Positions 56,925-64,000 of a stretch of 64,000 nucleotides of DNA are shown here, piece by piece (positions within the stretch are counted from its first letter, which is position 1; each line of letters begins with the position of its first letter). The translations under genes were made by a program, and so were the position numbers. Origin of the DNA: Chaetoderma sp. LZ-2023a. Its lineage: Eukaryota; Mollusca; Caudofoveata; Chaetodermatida; Chaetodermatidae. The stretch covers positions 83,686,147-83,750,146 of the forward strand of contig CM067366.1 in the NCBI GenBank assembly GCA_034401795.1. The letters run 5' to 3'. The notes beneath the pieces were generated by a model that saw only the letters and a program-made list of their open reading frames with translations, had not been told where the DNA came from and did no database searches.

Positions 56925-57549
56925 CTGGGGAAAAGAAATAAAAGCACATTAATATCACTGATAGGCCTATCTAAGTGATTAGGCGTATTATTAATAAGTA
57001 ATTAGCGTACAAGTTCAAATCGTACGCGATTAAAACTAGATTTCCTAACCGGAAATTAACAACAATATGCGTTTGTATTGCTGAAAAAGTAAAGCCTCCT
57101 TCTGAAAGAGGATCATAGCCGTGCATAGGTAAATACTTTGATTTAGTCACGTGTCACCGTTGCATAATAGATTGTGTTGTTCGTTCCGTATAAACACTGT
57201 TACTCACGTCTTAGACAGTGACTGTTTAAAGCAACGCTGTTCAGAAAATAATTGTCACGAAAGACTAAATAGAGATTAGGCCTAAATAAGGCAAATCGAA
57301 CGGCACGAGGTAACCGTCTAATATCTTATTATTTGGTGGGATTTTTTTCAACATTCTTTCTATATGAAAACAAATGTTTCTATATAACCGCCAACCATTA
57401 ATTTATATGATATATTGTAATAAAAGTAAAATCCAGTTCTTTCCTTCAATGGCTTGTTGTTTATCTGTCAGTTTGTCGGTCATCTATCCTTTCCGTAGCG
57501 TACGTATGTAAGCGCTTTATGCAGTAACGACTTCTATAAGTTAATTCCC

Positions 57550-58215
57550 GAGGATCTCTCTGAAGGCGCGTTTTCTGGCATCCGCAGAACATGGCCAAAC
57601 ATAGACCATGTTTATTCAGCCAATTTCACTGACATCGTGCCAGTATTGCACATAGTATTTAGAACGCGTCTTTGAAGATTATATGTTATCCGGCCAACGA
57701 TATTGGTGTACGATATGAATGCGGTTGCGCTGGCACCCGGAATGCCTATCGGTAGATGCTATTGGGGCTTCCAAGATGTCACAGTCCTGGACTGCATCAG
57801 TGATAAGCAGGTGTAATCATACAAACATTTAAAGACTTGGCAAGGGATATTCTTCATCCGCTGTTCCAAGTTTCCAAAAAGGACTGTTTCCCGTGACGCA
57901 ACGTACCGCAATGTCGGGGGCAGTTGCGCACCAATGAGCTGCGGATGTCACTTTTCTTTCCTTCCTTGCTGTCACCTCTTCTGTATCAAATAGGTGTACG
58001 TGGCTAAACTCGTTCTCTGCCTTGGCGTCGCTCGTGTCTAGTTCATGAAGAGATTATCTTTGCTGTAAATATAGAGAGATCATCGAGAGGTTTTCGCACT
58101 TCTCTGCGATCTATATCGACTGCGTACTCCATCTCTATCCGGAGGCCCAGTGTAGATACTGTGGTGTGGCGATGTGGAGTGCTCACATACAGATGGCAGG
58201 GATATGGAAAGGTAG
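57550..58215 (-). pseudogene. Decayed LINE reverse transcriptase, second antisense copy
   Basis: The minus strand at 58126-58075 reads YAVDIDRREVRKPLDDL, a YADD box with one catalytic Asp changed and the acidic segment after it. Text between 57890 and 58200 parallels the relic at 18650-19535 (shared TTTCCCGTGACGCAACG-like and TTCATGAAG strings). Stops occur throughout. Confidence 0.5.
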
Positions 58216-58224
58216 CGTGCAAGT

Positions 58225-58290
58225 AGCGAGAGACAGAGAGAGAGCGCGCGCGCGCGCGTGCCTGCGCGTGAGAGAGAGAGAGGATGGGGG
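58225..58290 (+). repeat. GA/GC microsatellite
   Basis: AGAGAGAG, GCGCGCGCGCG and GAGAGAGAGAG runs. Bases 58290-59700 contain no recognised gene. Confidence 0.8.
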
Positions 58291-59734
58291 GAAGAGCAAG
58301 AGACACCATCGTCATGCAGAGAACTGTGTGGATCTTCGAGCGCTGTAGACAGTTCATTTCTACTCGTACTCTCATCTTGGTATCTATCAATAGCAGTCTT
58401 ACTAGTCATCGTTCATCGCCACTGCATCCAGCTTTGTGCAATACGTCCACGATCGTTTGAAAGGCAGTGACCTGTCAATGTCCATCTTGTGAAAGACCCT
58501 ATGTTGTACATGATTACTGGCACAAGCATTCGCTGTGCTCATATAATATCCTTGCAGCTGCATCCTCGCTTAAAGCCACATTGTCAGGTTCCGGTGGATG
58601 ATAAATCTTGTAATGCCTGCGGCCACAACGTCACATTGAACATAATTTGGCGGATACTTTTGAGATAGAACGGTTACTCTTCAAACGGAGAATTGTTATT
58701 AAAAACTCTTCTTCACGGTCAATAAGACCGTTGTATAAATGGTACTACTAATTTTCATAGATGGACGTCCATATTAAGGCCTCCTAAATTAAAGCGGAGA
58801 GTAACTGCCTTTGGCTATGCTTCTCTGGCCGCCAGGCCGAAATAATTGTTTGAATTCCCACCGTCAGAATGGTTAGGACCGTCTCAAGAAACTACAGCAG
58901 GTTTCTGGCCGGCCAGAATCAAGCTGCCGTTCACATACATACCCCGTGTATCTTCTGATACCTATTAAGCAAGACGTTTTATGCCAAAGTAGGAAACACC
59001 GCGAAAATATAAATACGGCAACACCGTTGCCATCCAAGCAGTGTTCTTAAGGCAACCTTTCTCCAAACCTAAAGCAGCTAAATGATAACGCCAGGTACGA
59101 ATCGCATACGGTCCGTACTCGAAACCTTAGGTGATGGATAGAAACACGGATCACCATCTAACTCATCATGGTGACTGGGTGAAGCCTTAGAGGCCACCAC
59201 GCCTACGGGATAGCCACCATAGATGGGAATACGTTTCTCTCTCCCCACCGTAAGTAAGCTAAAATCCCCTTTCTAAGCCCACTTCTGTCAATGTGATTTG
59301 TCCATGTGTTGTTATTTGTGGTCTTAATGCAGTATGTAGAGGGATTGCTTTGCGATTCTGAAACTACCATCAGACAACATGTTGCACACTGTCGGTCTGA
59401 GGTGAGATGCTCCGTGGGGGTATCGGCAACGCTACCGAGCATCCTCGCCAGGAAGACTTATTCGTTAAAGACAGTTGGTTCTATGCCATTTGTGGCTTAC
59501 AAATATGTGTTTTTGAATTTACAACTAAATGAGAGTCTAGGCCATTTTTGGGTACACAAGAATGTACGGTACCAACTTAACAGCATCTTTAACTTAAAAG
59601 AACGATGCTGAAATGAATCAGCCACCATATCTTCACATACACACCGTAGGCATACAACAATAAAATAACTATATTAGAATAAATACACATGATAATTTTT
59701 CTCTCTCTTTGTAGGATAGGAGGGCGGCCCTTTT

Positions 59735-60350
59735 TAGTGCTCTCCTCCTCCGCTTCGGCGTTGAAGGCATTTTTCTTTTGATGGAGGCCAGCGCAAGGCA
59801 ATTTCCTCTCGCAAAATGTTATATTCCCTGCTCTGTGCAGGAAAGACCAAGATGATTTTCCTCCTCATTTTTCGTTACCGTGGGATGTTTCTCTGAAGTT
59901 TGCACACAAATGGTGAGATTACATCCACCCGCTTTTTTACATTTTTATAGTCAGCTTCCCACCGGTTGCCTTCTCACAAGGCGCCACGGTGTGGTACCAT
60001 CATAAATTGCCTCTCAATCAAATGGCAAGAACATAGTTATCCTTGGCACTAAAGAAGTATCGATTCCCATTTTCCCCCCTCATTGCAATGGTCGGTCGCT
60101 CTCATTTCTCGACAGTCCTCCAGGCTGGGCATGGTACTGCACCGTCATATATTTCCTCTCAAGCAAACGGTAAAGGTTCAATCCTTATTGGTACCGTTTG
60201 GTATGGGTTCTCCATTCTTGCCCTGCATCTTGTTGCAGGACGGATTTCTCTTTCTCCTATCGTCTCTCTTCCTCCGCTATGGCATTGTAGGCATTTTGCT
60301 GTAACGGAGGCCCGCACGAGGCACCTTCCCCTCGCAGAGCAATAATTTTT
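59735..60350 (+). repeat. Diverged tandem repeat, roughly 140-bp spacing
   Basis: A TTTCCTCTCGCAAAA-like segment recurs near 59795, 60000, 60145 and 60322. The longest match is 59745-59818 against 60268-60343 (CTCCGC, GGCATTT, GGAGGCC). The function is unknown. Confidence 0.35.
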
Positions 60351-60935
60351 GGCCAGCCTGAAGCAGATATAGTTTATATTAAACCAACTGACGGTGCCCT
60401 GCCCGGACCGTTCCCCCACAGGGGTACCTTTCACGATACCGTCTATATATCACTAGATCGGGTAGGTACCGCTGGCGAGACGTAAACCCAAATTCACCAC
60501 TTTCATTCTTACATACACCATTCAGAAACGACAACCACACAAAAAGTGTTTGTCACCGTAATTAAGTAAGTAAATTGTGCACCGTTCTTTCCACCTGGGA
60601 AATGTCGGCTAGGCACATCGGAGACACAAACAGTCAGATGATACGGTAGATTGTTTTAATTTGGCAGCAATGGCTGCACGAGCCCACTGGAACGTGATCA
60701 TTCCACTAGCCTTGGGGTCGGCTTTTCTGGAAACCGGAGATGCGCGGCGACCGCTCCCCAACCCCGAGGTTGGCTAACCAGCAGCAGCAGCAACAACAGC
60801 GGCAAGCGGCGGAGCCAGGCCCCCCCCCCCCCCGGTGGCTACAATAGGTAGTCTCGTTGGCTTCTTGGGTTTGTTTGGCCAAGATGATCGGTGGGGAATT
60901 GTTTTAAGATGGATGCATTTATTATGCTTATGGTA

Positions 60936-61158
60936 ACAACAACAGCGTCCAGTCAAATTAGTTTCAAAATATTCAACAGCATGTTTATTAAATAGTAGAG
61001 ACATACAATTCGTACAACGTGTCGGACTATTAAGCGTTAAAGACGGGCCAAATAAAATCATTTATGACATAATGATTATGACGTCATCCTACACATCACT
61101 TAGCTGATTATTACTCATATGACGTCAGCTGATAGATGGATAATCTGGAAAGGTGGAT
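60936..61158 (-). mobile_element. Family A MITE, half element
   Basis: From inner arm CAGTCAAATTAGTTTC to end GATAATCTGGAAAGGTGG, with TGACGTCA near 61078 and 61122. A C run at 60820-60833 lies just before it. Confidence 0.75.
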
Positions 61159-61439
61159 TGGTTCATAAAGCATTTTGTGACCATATCTACCTTTACCTTG
61201 TCAATCCAGATGTAGTGGATATCATTGTTTGAAGGTGAAGCATCAGGATCACTTATAATCCAGGCCACCCTATGCATTTTGAATAGTTATCTGTGGCTAC
61301 GGTGTCATCTGCCAAATAGTCGAAGTTTATGCTGGTTGTAAGTTCTTTCAATTATTCACTGATCTGGCGGTGTGTGCCATTGCGTGTTCTGTGCAGTATT
61401 GTGGGAACTTTGCTTTGTCCTCTTAAAGGGCAAACCAGA

Positions 61440-61555
61440 CAGGACACGGGCGGCATGCGGGCGGCACGCGGGCGGCAGTGCATCAGATTTCAAACATATG
61501 GTATAGAGGGACAAAACCCAATAACGCAGGCGGCAGCCGGGCGGGCGGGCATCTG
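61440..61555 (+). repeat. GC-rich GCGGGCGGCA repeats
   Basis: Three GCGGGCGGCA-type units at 61448-61480 and further GGCGGCAGCCGGGCGGGCG at 61528-61548, next to the TAG array. Confidence 0.6.
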
Positions 61556-61568
61556 GGATCGCTCATGC

Positions 61569-61693
<125 letters not shown>

Positions 61694-62323
61694 CACGCGT
61701 TTATTTAGCTCTGCAATTGCTGCCCGAATTTGCTAGTTTCCAGCGCGATTTTGTAGATAAATTTGATACATATATTTCGTATTAGTATTTCCTTTCAAAC
61801 TTTATGTTTAATTTGTAAATTATTGTCTGGGTTGGAGCGCATTTTGTGTCGCCATTTTCTAAAGGCACTCCTCTTAGCTGGCGGTTAAAGCCATTTAATA
61901 GGTCTCCTCTTACTGTGGTCAATGGAATACTTTTCTCCCCGCGCCAGTATGCTATTTCTATAGTTTGTTGGCTAGCGCATTATATTTGGCAAGATTGCTT
62001 GAGTGAGTGGATTTAATTCCTTTGTCATTTGTAAGCGCAAGCCTAGTTCTTTGATTATATAAATCTTTATAGTCGGTTGGCTGTCCCCGGTCAACTCGAC
62101 CAGACTAACAAATAACCGGTTAGGTGTTAGTGAACCACTTAGAAAGTGGTTCAAACTAACAAATATACGACTGTACTCGCTATTCGTATATTTGTTGGTA
62201 GACGTCAGGGTTTCAAAAGGGGGCACTATTTGTTTAGTGTTGAGCTCTTTCCCCGACGTCTTGGTGTTATATATTTGTATTATATATTGTGGTAGTATGG
62301 GTTTCCTCTTTTTATAAAACATC

Positions 62324-64000
62324 ATGGCAACATATAAGCGTACCCTAAGCCTTAAGATAACAACTAAGGGGTGGGTGTCACGGCTATCGACGTGTATCAT
62401 GGATTAAAGACGTCGTTGGCGCGGGACCTGCTACTTTGCAGGGGCTTATCAATGTTTCTGTATGGAATGTAACAGTGTCAAATGAGGGGGTCAAGGAAAA
62501 GCTTCTAGAAGAAGTTCTTATTGTAAAAGGCGAAGTTTGTAACGTAGAGGATAGGTTGCTAGTAAAGATGAAAGTTCCACTAGAAATTCCAGATGACAAA
62601 ATCATGAATGAACTCAAGAAGGATGGCAAAGTGCAAAAGATTGAACGGGAAACGTATCACTTTGACAGAACGCTAGAAAATGGTGTAAGACGCATCTGGT
62701 TAGATAAAGTGGATAGCCCATTACCAAGCAGATTGACGCTTGATGGCAGCTGCGTCCTGCCCTTATGGTATAGAGGGCAAATTAAAGAGTGCCGGATCTG
62801 CCTAAGTACTGACCATTTGGCAACAGATTGTCCCAATCGAAACAAATGTTTGCTCTGTGGTTCAGTTGACCATTTTAAATGGCGCTGTCCAAAAAATCAA
62901 AGCAAGCCCTCAGTATCAGGAGATAATCGCCCATTAAAGGATGCAACTGAGTCAAATGCTTCTGGAGCAATCACCACGGAAGCTGTTGTTCTGGTTCATG
63001 CCACTGAAAATGACACAAACAAATCATCAAATCCTGTTAAAGTAACTACAGTTGATGAAATTCATGTATTAGAGGAGGGTATAACCTCAAGTCAAGAAAA
63101 TAATCAAAATGCAGTGGAGCCAAACGTGGCTGTAAAAGACACACAGGAAAATGATGATCTTACAGAAGAGCCAGTTTACAATTCCTTAAAAGATGAATTA
63201 AAATTAGGACAGGATAAGTTTAGGACTCAGAAGATGGAAAGTTCAGTCGATTTTCCGCTAAGCCCAATCGATTTAAGTCAGCTTGAAGATATGGTAAATG
63301 ACGCCCCTGCCAAAGGTAACTTAAGTACCAATAAGCGTCATAAAGAAGACAATAGCTCAGAATCTGAGATTGAAGTAAACGATATGGATGATGATACAAT
63401 GTCAGTTGCAGAATCAGATGTGTCCATTCAAACACAGAGTTCACAGATGAAAGATGAAATGGTAATGTACCGATCAGAAGGGGGTGAAGTGTTAATGTCA
63501 TATGTAACGACGAGAGGCGTGAAATATCGTCTACTGCGCCATGATTCTGATATTTCCAAATATAAATATTTGTCTGTGGTAGAACTAGGAAACATTGAAT
63601 TCGCAGGAAAATTAGATAAATGGTCTAAGAAACGAGCTAAAAAACCAAATCAAGTTAATCTAATGATGGCAGTTGTAAACATCATTTTACAAATTATGAG
63701 TATCTGCACCATCAATTGCAGAGGATTACATACCGAATTCAAGCAGCGCCACTTGCTTGAAGAATTAGCAAATGAGAGAGTTGATATTGCTTTTCTACAA
63801 AAGACCAAAATTCAAAAAATTGAATTGTATGAATCTCTCAAAGATATTTCAAAAGGGCAGATTTTTTATTCTTTATCACAAGATTATAGCGCGGGAGTGA
63901 CCATTCTTATCCTGCCCCGCTGTCTCAACTATGTTGATGTTATATCTGTCGTCATCAGATACAAATGGACGATGGATTTGTGTATCAATTGACGTACTAA
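62324..64000 (+). mobile_element. Non-LTR retrotransposon: ORF1 with zinc knuckles, start of endonuclease
   Basis: An ATG at 62324 opens 27 codons that stop at 62405. The main frame then runs open from about 62359 to 63992 with no ATG near its start, so a frameshift near 62400 probably separates the first codons from the rest. Two knuckles of form C-x2-C-x4-H-x4-C lie at 62790-62888, the usual nucleic-acid-binding part of LINE ORF1, followed by a Glu/Asp/Ser-rich stretch. From ATG 63696 the text SICTINCRGLHTEFKQRHL begins an APE-type endonuclease, which nicks target DNA. Its catalytic QETK box reads QKTK (Lys codon 63801-63803). Another frameshift at about 63945 moves the conserved NGRW (63964-63975) to a different frame. 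The copy is damaged and runs off the window. Upstream 61693-62323 is probably its 5' region. Confidence 0.75.

Noticed and set aside
61972-62400. 142-residue minus-strand open frame
   Set aside because: Lies in the 5' region of the plus-strand LINE, has no recognisable domain, and overlaps the likely ORF1 start.
62436-62438. TTG at the head of the long LINE frame as start codon
   Set aside because: Not a usual eukaryotic start. An ATG at 62324 in another frame plus a frameshift fits better.

Overview
This window is animal nuclear DNA: a split gene with GT-AG introns of about 0.5 to 27 kb, dense short transposon relics, and a family of muscle protein that vertebrates lack. The main gene is paramyosin, the coiled-coil core protein of invertebrate thick filaments. 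That points to an invertebrate bilaterian (lophotrochozoan or ambulacrarian style); I cannot name the phylum from sequence alone.

Layout. Bases 903-44746 (+) carry 13 coding exons of paramyosin, about 673 codons in consistent phase. The last roughly 200 residues expected for the family are not seen before a 500-N assembly gap (45501-46000), nor after it. Intron 1 is 26.6 kb and is mostly transposon debris. Intron 10 (38560-42425) holds two extra exon-like segments (41615-41775, starting with ATG, and 41942-42055). Both are in the right phase to splice onto exon 11. They sit where an internal promoter makes miniparamyosin in Drosophila, and I regard this as the most interesting gene-level observation.

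After the gap, 46001-48664 (-) is a protein-primed family B DNA polymerase pseudogene of the Polinton/adintovirus type, with seven in-frame stops, at least one frameshift and its 3' part lost in the gap. Upstream of its start lies a 2.2-kb cluster of direct repeats, a perfect 200-bp-arm palindrome and tRNA-like sequences. Bases 50.4-62.3 kb are repeats, microsatellites, a decayed reverse transcriptase and one orphan exon with a strong acceptor (56700-56924, -). The window ends inside a non-LTR retrotransposon (62324-64000, +) with two zinc knuckles and the start of an endonuclease.

Two short repeat families dominate. Family A is a roughly 370-bp MITE with terminal repeats close to TGGACCTTTCC, an inner stem, and several copies of the CRE palindrome TGACGTCA. 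Family B is a roughly 235-bp foldback element that is almost entirely one hairpin. Together they have over 40 recognisable copies or fragments, nearly all inside paramyosin introns, some within tens of bases of splice sites.
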